Assembly: GCA_934047225.1 (NCBI GenBank)
Contig: OW203988.1
Span: 9,520,229-9,584,228 of the forward strand
Length of the DNA: 64,000 nucleotides
Reading direction: 5' to 3'
Source: Ypsolopha sequella
Taxonomy: Eukaryota > Arthropoda > Insecta > Lepidoptera > Ypsolophidae
The notes below the pieces were generated by a model that made no database searches, was not told where the DNA came from, and saw nothing but the letters and a program-made list of their open reading frames with translations. Below are positions 34,660-45,552 of the stretch, piece after piece (positions within the stretch are counted from its first letter, which is position 1; each line of letters begins with the position of its first letter). Position numbers and translations under genes: made by a program.

Positions 34660-35205
34660 GGGAAAAACAAACAAAACCATTGGAATCGTCATCAGACATC
34701 ATGACGCGACCAACTCAGTTGTAGGCGTGGCCAAATCGCATGCTATTTCATTTCGCTATAAGGGGCAGGCACCATGAAACTTGCGAGGACAATAAAATCG
34801 TGCCGATTTCGTCGCGAACGCAAAATTGAAAAATTGTTTCAAGAGAAACATGATTTTGGCAAGACTTTGGACGTTTTTAAACATTATTTTTGGCTATTAT
34901 TAATCGAGATAACATTTTCGATGTTTGACACGTGTTAATTTTTTGATTTTACCTATCACAATAAAAGCACATTCGACTACATTTTTGGTAAAAATCGTTA
35001 AATTTACGTATTTAAGGGGTTTGTTATCAAGATATTACTCAAATTTCACAATTTTTAGTTCTATTTAAACATACATCTAGATAATATATAATGGACTCAG
35101 CCTAAAATATTACAATAACATTCCATAGATAGACACCCCAAAATTTGGTTACAGCGTGTTTATAGAGATTTGCGTGATGACGCTTCTTAAGTAGTAATAT
35201 TTGTA
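34660..35205 (+). mobile_element. TTAAGAGG-ended repeat, long copy
   Basis: Blocks gacgcgaccaactcagttgt, gcgaggacaataaaatcgtg, ttactcaaatttcacaattt and taacattccatag are in the same order as at 62060-62465 and, reversed, at 1173-1860. It ends gtgatgacgcttcttaag. No open frame of note. Confidence 0.7.
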
Positions 35206-35875
35206 AGAAGGCGTGTTGGTTTATACCCTCAAGATTAAAAAGTTGGTTTTCCTTCTAAAATACGGAATTAATTAGTACATTTTAAATAAAGCTATAATTA
35301 AGTTAAATATCATCAAATAAGAGGTAGCTGAAAACCAGAGCTATCAAAACTTTGTTTTTGCTGAGTTACGCCCAATTATCAGGTCTATTATAGCCCTTCA
35401 TATATTTTTAACTTAATAATAAAATGTTTCTATTCTTCCTGTTTTTTTCTTCATAAGAATATCATGACATTAACATTTTACACGAAATCATATTTCAGTA
35501 TCTTTTGCAAATTATAATTATAAAATATCAAGGTAAGTACGTAACTAAACCAAGGTAAGCCAATAAGACTTAATCCAGGTATCAAACAAGTTGTTCAACT
35601 GTCGTTCTCTTTTGTCCACTTCTCAGATTTAACAAAGATTTATCTCGAAACTTGCGCAATAAGATTACCTTGAATTAGTACTCCACGGAGTAAGTAACTG
35701 TCTGTCAAGTTTGACACTCAAGGTCTACAAAATATGTCGCCATGGCATATGTCCCCGAAGTGGTGAAAAAGGTGTTTCCAACTGTGGATTGTTACTGGAA
35801 CAACAGTCGTACACCCTCGTTTCACCGAAGATTTTTACTTTCCAACGCCTCATCACCGTACTTCGTCTACGATTT

Positions 35876-35995
35876 ATTTAATTTATTTAATTATGTAATG
35901 TAGGTATAACAGATACACTTATTACAGGTCAGTTTTTAATGTAATATAAGTAATTAAATAATCTATGTGTATAGGTAATAGTTTTATGCACAGAA
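35876..35995. repeat. Copy of the 640-850 repeat
   Basis: Shares cagatacacttattacaggt and ggtaatagttttatg with 640-860; the later part is absent. Confidence 0.65.
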
Positions 35996-36480
35996 CATTT
36001 AAATCAAATAGAAAGGCTAAGTGGGCGTGTCACGCGCGCCACAACTACTGTTGAACATCAATACTTAAACCGAAACACGCGATCGCTGCCCATAGTCGCA
36101 CGCGAACCGTGACTCTGTGAACAGCTCTGCCTAATCTAAAGAGAAATGCCGTCTTGTGCAATAATTACTTGCAGAATCACGAATAAGAAAGCAAACCGGA
36201 AAAATTGAGATATTTCCTTTCACCTGTAATCATAAAAACTTTGTATAATATGAGAATTTTAGATAAATAACTAATTTACTCATGGTGACAACAAAAATAT
36301 ACATTACCGGCAATGTACGCTCACAATTTTGGCTAAGATGTAGTAAACAAGTAATGTATGCTCTCCCTACTTGTCAAACTTGCTCGCTAGTGTTGTGCCG
36401 TATCGTGGTGTCACACAATCGATAGACGTTTTTTATTCCTTGAGCGATATTCTTAAATTAAGATTTAAGATAAAACTTTT

Positions 36481-37590
36481 ATAACATTCGAGAAACCGTT
36501 GTCAGTTACCCCAAAATGGACCGGATAACTGTACAAGCAAGGAATTTTTTTTTTATATAATATGTATGAGAAAATATTTAAAAGTGAATAAGTGTGCGTT
36601 TATTTCCTCTACGGTGTAATTCTTGGCTATGCATAAATACATATTTTTCAAAATACATGAGATATTTGTACAGTCGAGAACAAAAGTATTCGTGTGAAAT
36701 GTATGGAAAAAAAAATAAAAATTGTTAAAGCGTGTTTTAATTACTCTACAATGTAATTCTAAGCTACGTATATGTATGTCTGAAAACATTTATCAAAATA
36801 TATAGGGTAAAATGTACAAACGAGGTCAAAAGCTTTGGGATAAAATATTTAAAAATGTATGAGTGTGTGATTATTTAATCTATAGGGTAATTCTAAGCTA
36901 TGCACATGTCCAATTGATTATTTATCAAGATATAGGGAATCTGTATAGTCGAGGAATAAAGATTTTGCTAAAATATTTAAAAGTATATAAATGTGTGTTT
37001 AATTATCCAACAGGGTAATTCTAAGCTATGCATGCATATCTTGAATATATATTTACAGTAGTTACAGTATCAGAGTTAGTATAATATACTAAAGGTTTTT
37101 ACAAAATATATAGAAAAAAAGAGCTTGGAATTACACTGAAGAGTAAATAAACCCACACTTCCAAGGAAGACAGTCAAGACTGTGCAGATGCCTCTTATAT
37201 GTTGATAAATAAGTATTTAATCATATGCATAACTTAGAATTACTATATAGAGTAAATAAACAGACACTTATACACTTTTTAGACATACATATGCATAGCT
37301 TAGAATTACGTTGTAGAGTAAATAAAATACACTTTTACACTTTCAAATGTTTTTTCATACATTTCACCCGAAAACTTTTGTTCTCGACTGTACAAATATA
37401 TGATAGATATTGAAAAATAAGTATTTATACTTATGCATAGCTTTATTAGAATTACACCGTAGAGTAAATAAACACACACTTGTACGGTTTTAAATATTTT
37501 CTCATACATTTTATATGAAAACTTTTCTCCTTGATTGTACAGTTACCCGGTCGATTTTGGAGTAACTGTTAACGGTTTTTCGAATGTTAT
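36481..37590. mobile_element. 1.1-kb foldback element with internal tandem repeats
   Basis: The left end ataacattcgagaaaccgtt, with cagttaccccaaaatggacc and gataactgtaca inside, faces the right end ggagtaactgttaacggttt then ttcgaatgttat. Each arm carries degenerate units of roughly 130-170 bp with gtgtgtttaat, gggtaattctaagctatgca and tatttaaaa, in opposite orientations in the two halves, which meet near 37050-37130. This resembles Foldback-type structure. No coding frame. Confidence 0.85.
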
Positions 37591-37751
37591 TATAACACCT
37601 ATTTTATGTCACCTAACACAAGTGTATTGGTGGTATGGACCAAAACGCCCATTCTCCTTTGAAATTGGATTTTCCATAAGAGTGTTTATGAAAAATCCAA
37701 TTATTTTGAAGCTACCATAATATAATTTAAAATACGTTAAATCTTAATATA

Positions 37752-37865
37752 TTCGTCGGTGAAACGCGGTTGTACCGAGTGTGGACTGTAACTTGCATTT
37801 CACAGTTCACACTCGGAATACCTCTGATACCCCCTCGGGGATTCATGTCGTATTGTATGAATTTG
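37752..37865 (+). repeat. SINE-1 tail fragment
   Basis: gtcggtgaaacgcggttgta, then catttcacagttcacactcg, then ccctcggggattcatgtcgt: the tail half of SINE-1, with its own small inverted repeat (gtgtggactgtaa/ttcacagttcacac). Confidence 0.75.
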
Positions 37866-38429
37866 GCTATATCAATGAAATCACCTTATATACACCTAAT
37901 ACACGTTAAAACAATTTTTCTAAAATGTGTAAAACAAGATAATAAAAATAGAAAAAAAAAACAACACACAAATTGTCTCAGAGCAAATTGGTTTCTCGAT
38001 TGATTATAAAAAAAGTTAGTCGAAGTTTTACGTTAAGAAAATACATCTGTTCCCATCCCTAGCAATAAATCATCACGTCATATAATCAGACTGTGTTTAA
38101 TATTAAGTTCGCAATACCGCTCCGGTCAAGTTATCAACCACCTAAAGCCGGTAGGTTTATAATGGTCACATGGTATCAAAACTAAAACGTCGTAAATGAA
38201 ATCGTTTGTTTGAAAAATACACCGTTTTACACAGAGATACGGTAGTTTTTTCATTTGATAAGTTTTCGATATAAGTCATTTGTTGTGCGTAGAAAGAACA
38301 ACCACTTGGATTAAAGTTTTGATAGTATTTCAATTACGACAAGGTGTGTGCCTGTGGGTGTGAGGCGACAAAGGTTCTGGTACGCATACAGCTCCAAGGC
38401 CTTTCTAACTATTTAAATGTTCTGAGGTT

Positions 38430-38770
38430 TTATGTCATAAATAATAATATGGGAAAATACGCAGGGGAATACTAAAGGTTGGGTTTACTTAAATTTCATT
38501 AAAAAAATACAGTTGAATAAAATAAAAATATAGGAATAAGGAATACATATAATAAATATATGCCTAACTCCGCCCATTCGATTAGTCTTGCTAAGAAGGG
38601 CAAGAAACTTAGCAAGATCATGTCTTGGGCTTGCATGTGGGTTGCGTAACAATTGTTTTTCCTTCACCGCTGTGCAGGTGGTAAATATACAAAGCCTATG
38701 CACATTAATTACAAAAAACTCCTAGGTACATGTTGAACCGGCAAGTTTCAAACCTGGGTCTCTGAACTAT
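38430..38770 (-). repeat. SINE-3-like element joined to the 640-1086 repeat body
   Basis: Region 38430-38635 equals the second half of the 640-1086 repeat. Region 38640-38770 carries a tRNA-like segment on the minus strand (B-box-like ggtttgaaac, then gccggttcaacatgtaccta, then cagcggtgaaggaaaaac). The middle resembles SINE-1 (cggtgaaggaaac). It ends only about 20 bp inside the intron from the donor at 38793. Confidence 0.65.
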
Positions 38771-38792
38771 TGCTACATCTTAAAGTCCTCAC

Positions 38793-39045
38793 CTTTAGCC
38801 TCAAATTGGTGTGCATGAACAGCGGGAATCCCTTCAGCTGGGCTCCAACCAAGGTTTCTTCGGCTGGAGTAGCGAACCCTACGACCCCCACGGAGTATTC
38901 CCTGCAGTACTTGTCGAGGAGTTCCCGGTTCCACTTGTCCATGTTGGCGTATTTGGAGAGGGACTCGAAGATGATGACGCCGTAGCGGCCTTTGTCCAAT
39001 GTGGTCAGGACTGGCAGGCTTTTGCCAGCCACCTCCACCTTGTAT
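38793..39045 (-). CDS. sfl: NDST (sulfateless) exon, start of luminal deacetylase region
   Basis: First recognisable coding exon of heparan sulfate N-deacetylase/N-sulfotransferase, a Golgi type II membrane enzyme that removes acetyl from GlcNAc and N-sulfates the amine on heparan sulfate. It encodes about 84 residues with NDST blocks such as DKGRYGVIIFESL, WNRELLDKYC and QLKGFPLFMHTNLRLK. The acceptor reads tttgcccacag and the donor AAAG/GTGAGG. The exon opens with one base of a split codon and ends in phase 0. In vertebrate NDSTs this block lies about 100 residues from the N-terminus, so the membrane anchor is encoded upstream and is not found here. Exon call is from protein similarity recalled from memory; the splice sites are read directly. 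Confidence 0.95.
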
Positions 39046-39173
39046 CTGTGGGCAAAGAGAGGATTGGTGAGAATGCAAATGGTACAGTTTAAATACTCAC
39101 ACAGTTAGGATAGTCGATAGGATAGTCGAGTCGTTTACTACTTTGGAAACAAATATGAAATATTTGGAAGTCT

Positions 39174-39848
39174 TCCTACTAATATTATAAATGCGAAAGT
39201 TTGGATGGATGGATGGATGGATGTCTGTTACTCCTTCACGCCGTAACTACTGAACCGATTGGGCTGAAACTTTGCAAAAATGTAGTTCTAGACCTGGAAT
39301 AGGACATAGGCTACTTTTTATCCCATAAATCATTTCCCGTGGGATGGCAATGGGGTTTCAAGTTCCTATAGAAAAGTGATGTAATGTTACTCCTTCACGC
39401 CGTACCTACTGAACCGATTGGGCTGAAGCTTTGCATAAATGTAGTTCTCGACCTGGAATAGGATATAGGCTACTTTTTATTCCATAAATCAGTTTCCATG
39501 AGAACAAGAAATAGTGTCGTTCAAAGACGCGGCTCGGCCTTTAGCCTCGCTAAACATACTATCAGTGATCAAAGACCGGAGATTAAATCAGTTATCAAAG
39601 ACCGCCAAAGACACTAGCAGAGTAACAGTATTAATTCAGAAAACGAAAAATAGTGCCGATCAGAAAAGTGGCTCGGCCTTTGGCCTCGCCAAAGTCGAAC
39701 ACGCGTCTTGGTCTTCGGCCTCTACAAAGACGTTTTGCATGGGGATGAAATTAGAGATGATGACAAACAAATAAAATTAAGGTGCCGAAAAATATTGACA
39801 GATTCGATTAACTAAACCAACGCGGGCGAAGCCGCGGGCAAAAGCTAG
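39174..39848 (+). mobile_element. Lep1-like non-autonomous Helitron
   Basis: Starts tcctactaatattataaatg and ends cgaagccgcgggcaaaagct then ag (CTAG), followed by T: the 5'-TC...CTRR-3' layout of Helitrons. Inside, a block of about 140 bp (ctgttactccttcacgccgt to ggctactttttat) is present twice in tandem (39220-39325 and about 39380-39480). It has a tggatggatgga microsatellite near the 5' end. No Rep/helicase, so non-autonomous. Confidence 0.88.
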
Positions 39849-39861
39849 TAGTAAATATATC

Positions 39862-40206
39862 GTCACGACATGAATCCCGGAGGGGGTGTCAGAGGTATTC
39901 CTAATGTGAACTGTGAAATACAAGTCACAGTCTACACTCGGTCCACCCGCGTTTCACCGACGATTATCACGTCCCAACGTGATGAGTGGTGAGCCCTGTC
40001 GCCGTACTTCGGGCACAAATACACGCTTTTTAGGGCATGCAGGTTTCCTTACGATGTTTTCTTTCACCGTTCAGCAAGTGGTAAGTAAGAACAAAATACT
40101 ATGCACATAAATTCCGAAAAACTCATTGGTCCTGCCCGACCGGGGATCGAAACTGGATCTCAAGATTGAGAGGCCAGCGTTTTACCCCTGAGCTACCGTT
40201 GCTTAT
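39862..40206 (-). repeat. SINE-1, near full-length copy abutting the Helitron
   Basis: The head at 40206 to about 40130 has gtagctcaggggtaaaac and a changed B box (gtttcgatccc). It shares the body with 7420-7765. It begins within about 15 bp of the Helitron 3' end. Confidence 0.85.
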
Positions 40207-40265
40207 GTCTTATTAAGTTCCTAAAATTAGCGTGGGTGTCCAGTCAGTCATTTTATTTATGTAGC

Positions 40266-40400
40266 CTACAAATTGTCTAACTGTCGGGCAAAGGACTCCC
40301 TTTGCTGATACCACATATCGTGGTCCTGGGCTACTTCCAACCAAATCGGTAAAAATGAATTAAGATCGTCCCGCCATCGTCTTTTTGGTCTGCCTGGCCG
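40266..40400 (-). pseudogene. LINE reverse transcriptase C-terminal remnant
   Basis: 44 codons: RPGRPKRRWRDDLNSFLPIW, then LEVAQDHDMWYQQRESFARQ, then LDNL and stop. It has the RPRRRW.DDL...W...A.D...W...E.F.. pattern of insect non-LTR retroelement C-termini. An in-frame stop lies directly upstream, so decayed. Confidence 0.75.
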
Positions 40401-40694
40401 TCAATAGCTGTCATATAGCACCCTTATGTCGATAGCAACCACTCGGTAGCAATTTTCACCCACCTATCCGGGTGCATACGACTAACTTGGCAAGCCCAGT
40501 ACTATTTTAGTTTTGACTTTTTTTTTCTAAGTAAATATATTATTCTTTATTTACGTAATAAAAACTTAATTAACAAAAGTAACTTATAGATCAAAACTAA
40601 GTATACTAAATAAGAAAACAAAAATTAGGTACGGTAAAAAGAAAACGTAGGTTTCGTTTGTAATTGTTGTTTTGCCTTGAATTTAACAATTTTA

Positions 40695-40855
40695 AATTCT
40701 CTTAAGAGCTGTTTCGCAGCAGGATTGCGAAAAACCCGCTTTTTTCTAATTAATCGAAACAGAACACTTACATTCAAAATTCACTCAATAATTATTCTAC
40801 AAAACCTTGTCACTCTTAATAAGGTTAACAAGAAACGAGTATAGGCCTTAGATTT
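40695..40855. repeat. Single arm of the 52.5-kb foldback family
   Basis: ttaagagctgtttcgcagca, then tctaattaatcgaaacagaa, then aattcactcaataattatt match the 52518-52835 element arm. Confidence 0.7.
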
Positions 40856-41734
40856 TTAATAAAAATGAACAGAAATAAGGCAAATTCAGGTAATTTTCTT
40901 GTAAAGGTGGATTAAGTTGACATTTCATTAAGGTCCAAAGAATCGTCCAACTACCAAATTACATTTTAATATTCAAATAAGACAGAAAATTGAGACCGGA
41001 TTTAAAGACGTTTTCTAGTTGAAAAAAACTTGTGAGATGGGAAAGCTCAAGGTTTTAAATTATGAAAAATATTTTTTATAACGGCAATGCAATTTAATTC
41101 AGATCTAGATGGAACCTTACCACATTATTGCAAAATTCTGTTTGGATCTATGCATTGGTTTTGAAACTTATCAAGGATCTACGTTTTTACTACTCTAAGG
41201 CTAGCTTTAAGAACACCACCCAATATGAATTTCATATCAGTTCTTAGACAAGCGCAAAGATAAAGGTTAGTCGATGTTATTTATGAACTTCATTAAATAT
41301 TAACGGTCTTCTCGGTACCAGGAAAACAGCAAGCCTCTATAAGTTACGGGCCCGGTAACTGTGCAAGTTATTATATTTCATTTCTACGGAGTGTGGACTA
41401 CATATTACTATGCCAAAAGCTACAGGAATAAAATATTAACTTTCACAGTGACTTTGATTTAATAAACAATTAATTCTGGTGACAAGTCAAGGCCCACTGA
41501 CCTCTATTAATACAAGTACGCTGGATAGGCTGTGCCATACAAAATTACAGTTCTATTTTGTGCCGATTCAAAACACCCCTACCGAGCGTACCGGGTATTA
41601 AAATTGACACTTTTTAGAATAGATAACGTCATCTTTTCATCCTTAACATTTCCCGATGACACTTTTTGCGTTTTATTTTCATTTTATTTTGTTTCTCCCC
41701 ATTGACCAAGCTACGAATTAGTTTGAGCATCTAC

Positions 41735-42005
41735 GAGTATCTATATTATTAATAATAAAGTATTAAAAAGGAATGTCGGTACATTGAATAATTTTGCGAA
41801 TATTGAGGCCAAAACTACAACTTTTATCTCTCAGCCTGTTCCGGTTTAACTCGAGAACCACTCAACGGATTGTGATGCTGTTTCTTTTAATATCATCGTC
41901 GTGATCTTGGTCAACATATAGGATTTATGGTGTGTTGATAAAACAACCGCCAAGCCGAAAACGGGGCAAAGATTGAATAAACTCGGGCGGGGCTACAGGC
42001 GTAAG
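41735..42005 (+). repeat. Helitron-like fragment
   Basis: Shares ctcgagaaccactcaacgga, gatcttggtcaacatatagg and caagccgaaaacggggcaaa with 31165-31521. The 3' end is degraded (cgggcggggctacaggcgta). Confidence 0.6.
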
Positions 42006-42513
42006 GCATATAATTATTATAGAAGTGGTTTCTTATCATTAACAGATTTTCTAGTATGAGATTAACTGCATACATTAAAGTCACTATGAACCTTATAATA
42101 ACAGAATTGAAAAATAACATTGACGTACTAACAAATAGACATCGGATCTGCGCTCAACGGTGTCTGAACCAAAAGAGTGTCAAAACCATTGAAAACTAAA
42201 AAAGCTTGACAATCGCACGTCAATCAAAATTGAGCTATGCAGCAATGGCATACGATTCAAATTAAATTTTTTTGTTCCTTAATATTTTGACATTTCACTA
42301 AGGACACTTTTTTCGTAAATCTTGTAGTTGATCCGAGGTCCATAGTTTGTATGTCAATGATCCGGAGATTTGTAGGCCACCCATAGTCTATTCTTCTATT
42401 ATTAATATTAACTTTTATGTGTCCAAGTTTTGACAAAATATTTTACTGTATGACTGGCCAAATTAACCAAAATTTAGTTTCAGTAATAAACGTGAATTTC
42501 AATAATATTGTAG

Positions 42514-42601
42514 TTTTTGTTTAATTAAAACATTATATAAAAATTATTTTCGAAATATATTTCGAAAATAATTTTTATATAATGTTTTAATTAAACAAAA
42601 A
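42514..42601. repeat. Perfect 88-bp palindrome
   Basis: Two 44-nt arms with zero spacer and no mismatch, centred on gaaata/tatttc; the outer arms are tttttgtttaattaaaac and complement. The half-sequence resembles the end of a dispersed repeat seen at 29560-29600 (aaatatatttcg), suggesting head-to-head joining of two copies. Confidence 0.95.
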
Positions 42602-42630
42602 ATAAAATAAAATAAGTGCTCTATGTAGCA

Positions 42631-42657
42631 ATATATATATATATATATATATATATT
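42631..42657. repeat. (TA)n microsatellite
   Basis: Thirteen AT dinucleotides, 30 bp from the 88-bp palindrome. Confidence 0.95.
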
Positions 42658-42931
42658 TATTTCAAATAATATTGTAGACGGGAGATACAACGTATGATTT
42701 TTTTTTAAAGATAAATGTTTTGGAATTTGAAAACAGTTCCGCCTGAAGCAAAACAGAAAGCTTTTTAGTGTTTCAAATCCAATTCGTATGATATTGCTTT
42801 TATTTTTGACCAAGCCCAATCTATTAAAGGACGGAATGCTTTCAATCTCACAAATGGGCCACGCGTGTTCGAATTTACAATATTTACAGTGAAAACATCG
42901 TAGAATTTACAGTTGAAATATAAAATACATT

Positions 42932-43213
42932 TTATTTAGTTGACCGATGGGAGTCCCACAAAATAAATACACTATCAAGTCCGAAAATTACTGCAATATG
43001 TGACTCTTCAAGTGATAGCACTTTTAGCCGGTATTTAAATTCACCTCTATTGCAACCTGTTGTCCTGTTACGGCAATTAGATGTACAGGTAGCGGCACGG
43101 TTTATGAGGTCTGACCTTGACTGCGCTAGTAATTTTTTCTCTATCGCACTTAGTAGTTTTGTGCGCGAATGAACACATGCGCTAGCCCCCCACCACTTTT
43201 GCCGAGCAGTCAA
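42932..43213 (-). other. Unassigned 93-codon open frame
   Basis: Uninterrupted frame with Cys/Arg-rich N-terminal half (KWWGASACVHSRTKL, CTSNCRNRTTGCN) and a hydrophobic end (HIAVIFGLDSVFILWDS). GC content is higher than its surroundings. I recognise no domain; it could be part of an unknown mobile element or chance. It does not resemble the missing NDST N-terminus. Confidence 0.25.
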
Positions 43214-43271
43214 AAACGCGACCTGTAACTCTAAACGTCATGTACGGAGATAATTAGATTTATAGTTAAAC

Positions 43272-43434
43272 AATAAAGCCGATTCTGCAGGCTTTAACTT
43301 TAGTTTTAGTGCTGTCATGACTTAAATTTTTCCAAAGTGATTTAGCTCCTGTTCTTCACACTTATGAAGTATTTTGCAACAATGAAAATTTAGTTTTGAC
43401 AGCACTAAAACTAAAATTAAAGCCTTCAGAATCG
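43272..43434. mobile_element. MITE, GCTGTCA family
   Basis: aaagccgattctgcaggctt then tagttttagtgctgtca faces tgacagcactaaaactaaaa then gccttcagaatcggct. About 160 bp, AT-rich loop. Sister of 324-461 and 15768-16368. Confidence 0.85.
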
Positions 43435-43557
43435 GCTACAATGTCTAGTAAAATCAACACACCAATGGTACGCGACACGGCGGGAGTGCGGGGGAGTACA
43501 TACGTCATACATGTCAGTACAAACATGTCACTACATATACAGCCTTAGTCGCATAAT

Positions 43558-43717
43558 GGTGTCGATTCGACGCAACACAACTTAACTTATTTGACAGGAC
43601 TAAAGTTAATTTAAGCATTCCGTCTTTTTCTTCCTGTATTGAAAAGACAAGACAGGACGCTCAAAATAAGGTTATTCCTGTCAAACAAGTTAAGTTGTGT
43701 TTCGCCGAATCGACACC
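43558..43717. mobile_element. 160-bp MITE with ~42-bp TIRs
   Basis: ggtgtcgattcgacgcaaca then caacttaactt facing aagttaagttgtgtttcgcc then gaatcgacacc; further inside tgacagga/tcctgtca. A terminal fragment recurs near 29930-29975. Confidence 0.85.
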
Positions 43718-45145
43718 AATATATTACGTGTATTTGTCGGTTTCGTGGACAAAATCAATATCTTATTTAGTGCCAAAAAAAAAAAAACTATAGGGACTTG
43801 TTACACTTAACTCTTTATCAATAGATACAACAAATTGCCACGACACGGCAGCTCGAGCAAGCCAGATGTCTTGAACATGGAGAATTAATACAGTACTAGA
43901 GAGAGCCACATGGTCAGAAAAGATAGTGGTACCAAGGCTTCATACAAATTTCGGTTCAGAACAAGTTTGAAAAAGGCGTTAGATACGTATACAGTTGAAA
44001 TTGCGTCAATACGTGTATCGAAATAAAGGACCTATAATTGTGTTTTTATTGAAAATTTTGTACCAGAAAGTATTATTGGTGCGGTTCTTTTGATATGTTA
44101 CTGTTTATTTATTATTTATTGGAACACAGAGTAAAAACAGAAAATGGTACAGATTTTGTAAGGTAGAACTAATATAGATGGTTATATAAGTATACCAGTT
44201 TCCTCAACATACTCCCTAATACATTAATATTTTTTAGATAGACGCAAACATGAGATACATAAGGATATAATCAATAGTTTAACTAAATAAAAACACAAAA
44301 ATCTGAACAGTACACAAATTACACACAACCTTAACATTAAACATAAAACTAACATGCACATGCACACAACTTGTTACCTAAGAGAGTTCTTGCAACTTGT
44401 GTTGCGTATCTTCGCGTATAAAATATGCCCGTAAACAAACAACGACAATGCACCGAGAATAGTTCAATAGTTACAAAATAACAGCAGCAATTTCTCGTGC
44501 AGTCGCCGCCTAAATAAATAGTGTGTGCCGCGAGCAGGTAAAGTCGCACTGCAAATAACTTGGGATCGATAAAGCAGCGCAAGGAAAGGATCTCGGAATC
44601 GATGCACCTTACCGGTCTGATCTAGACTTCCATCCCTAATACAGGCTTGTTATGGCCGCTCCCGCTGGTCCCAGATACACGGGCTCCTTTGGAAATTGGA
44701 CCAGTTTTGAATTTCAAATATTCGGTACGTTTTGTATCCGTATCCGCTTTACGGAATAATGAAATTCTTTGTTGGAAATACTAGGGCGAGTTAAAAAGAG
44801 CATTTCAATATGGGTATCGAGTGATGTCCGCCTTTCGATTTAAATTCAGCATTTGGGACGGTTTTGGGAGGCTGTCGTTAAAAGTGATTGGCAATATGGA
44901 TGATGAGTCTGTCAAATATTTATTTCGTAGGAGCTTTCGCCTGCGGCTTGATCCATGTGAATTTCGTTTTTGGGTCAGAATACTGTAATTACCAAAATAT
45001 TTAGAGTAATTGCTGCACCGAGTTGAGCCTATTTTCAGTTGAACGATTACGTAACTTGCTGCGGTTAAAATTAATTATTAACATTAGTTCTTCTAGGAAA
45101 CACACGTTTAGACACATTTCTTGAAAAAGCAAACGCTTTTTTTTT

Positions 45146-45232
45146 TAGGGTTCCGTACACAAAGGACAAAACGGGCCCTATTAATGTCACTCTGCTGTCT
45201 GTCTGTCCATTCGTCGGTACTTCATATGGGTT
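45146..45232. repeat. Fragment of the GGGTTCCGTA repeat
   Basis: agggttccgtacacaaagga, then ctgctgtctgtctgtcc: the end region of the repeat seen whole at 53598-53935. Confidence 0.65.
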
Positions 45233-45552
45233 TTTAGCGTTATAGAAATTTGGATATTTTATTATATTATTTTTATAATTAAATAGTTTTCATTGAAAAA
45301 GGAACTGAAGTATTTTATTTTTTTCAAATAATAAATTAGAAAACATTTTTCAGTTTTAGACAATTTTTCAACGGGGTCTATTTCAAAAAGGAAACTAGTA
45401 AGAAATTTGGAATTTCTGCATATTATGTGCCATATACTACTGAAAAATTATATATTTGATATTTGTAGGTTTGAAGCTTTATGCGTGCATTCATTTCCAA
45501 TCAACATCTATTACTGGTAAATATTTTAAAAACCGATTTAGCCCCCTTTTTA

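Larger units (their letters stand above)
33414..38792 (-). other. Sulfateless intron (5.4 kb)
   Basis: Region 33470-34400 is AT-rich with nothing recognisable apart from a GC-richer patch near 34020-34110. Then come a repeat sharing sequence with 62 kb (34400-35205), a copy of the 640-850 repeat, a 1.1 kb foldback, a SINE tail and a SINE that ends close to the donor of the next exon upstream. Confidence 0.65.
4960..39045 (-). other. sfl: Visible extent of the sulfateless/NDST gene
   Basis: Envelope of the eight exons: 34 kb of genome for 1,614 coding nt. Exon order, strand and reading phase are continuous: phases at the seven junctions are 0,1,1,2,2,0,0 and every split codon restores a sensible residue. 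All introns are GT-AG. The single-copy, uninterrupted frame argues for a functional gene and not a retrocopy. The 5' coding exon(s), promoter and 3' end are not in view. Confidence 0.95.

Noticed and set aside
38811..39092. Plus-strand open frame over the first NDST exon
   Set aside because: Antisense shadow; the minus-strand frame has the NDST motifs and splice sites.
44349..44582. Candidate upstream sfl exon (77-codon Cys-rich frame)
   Set aside because: Does not end in the required phase, lacks the NDST N-terminal block and a membrane anchor.
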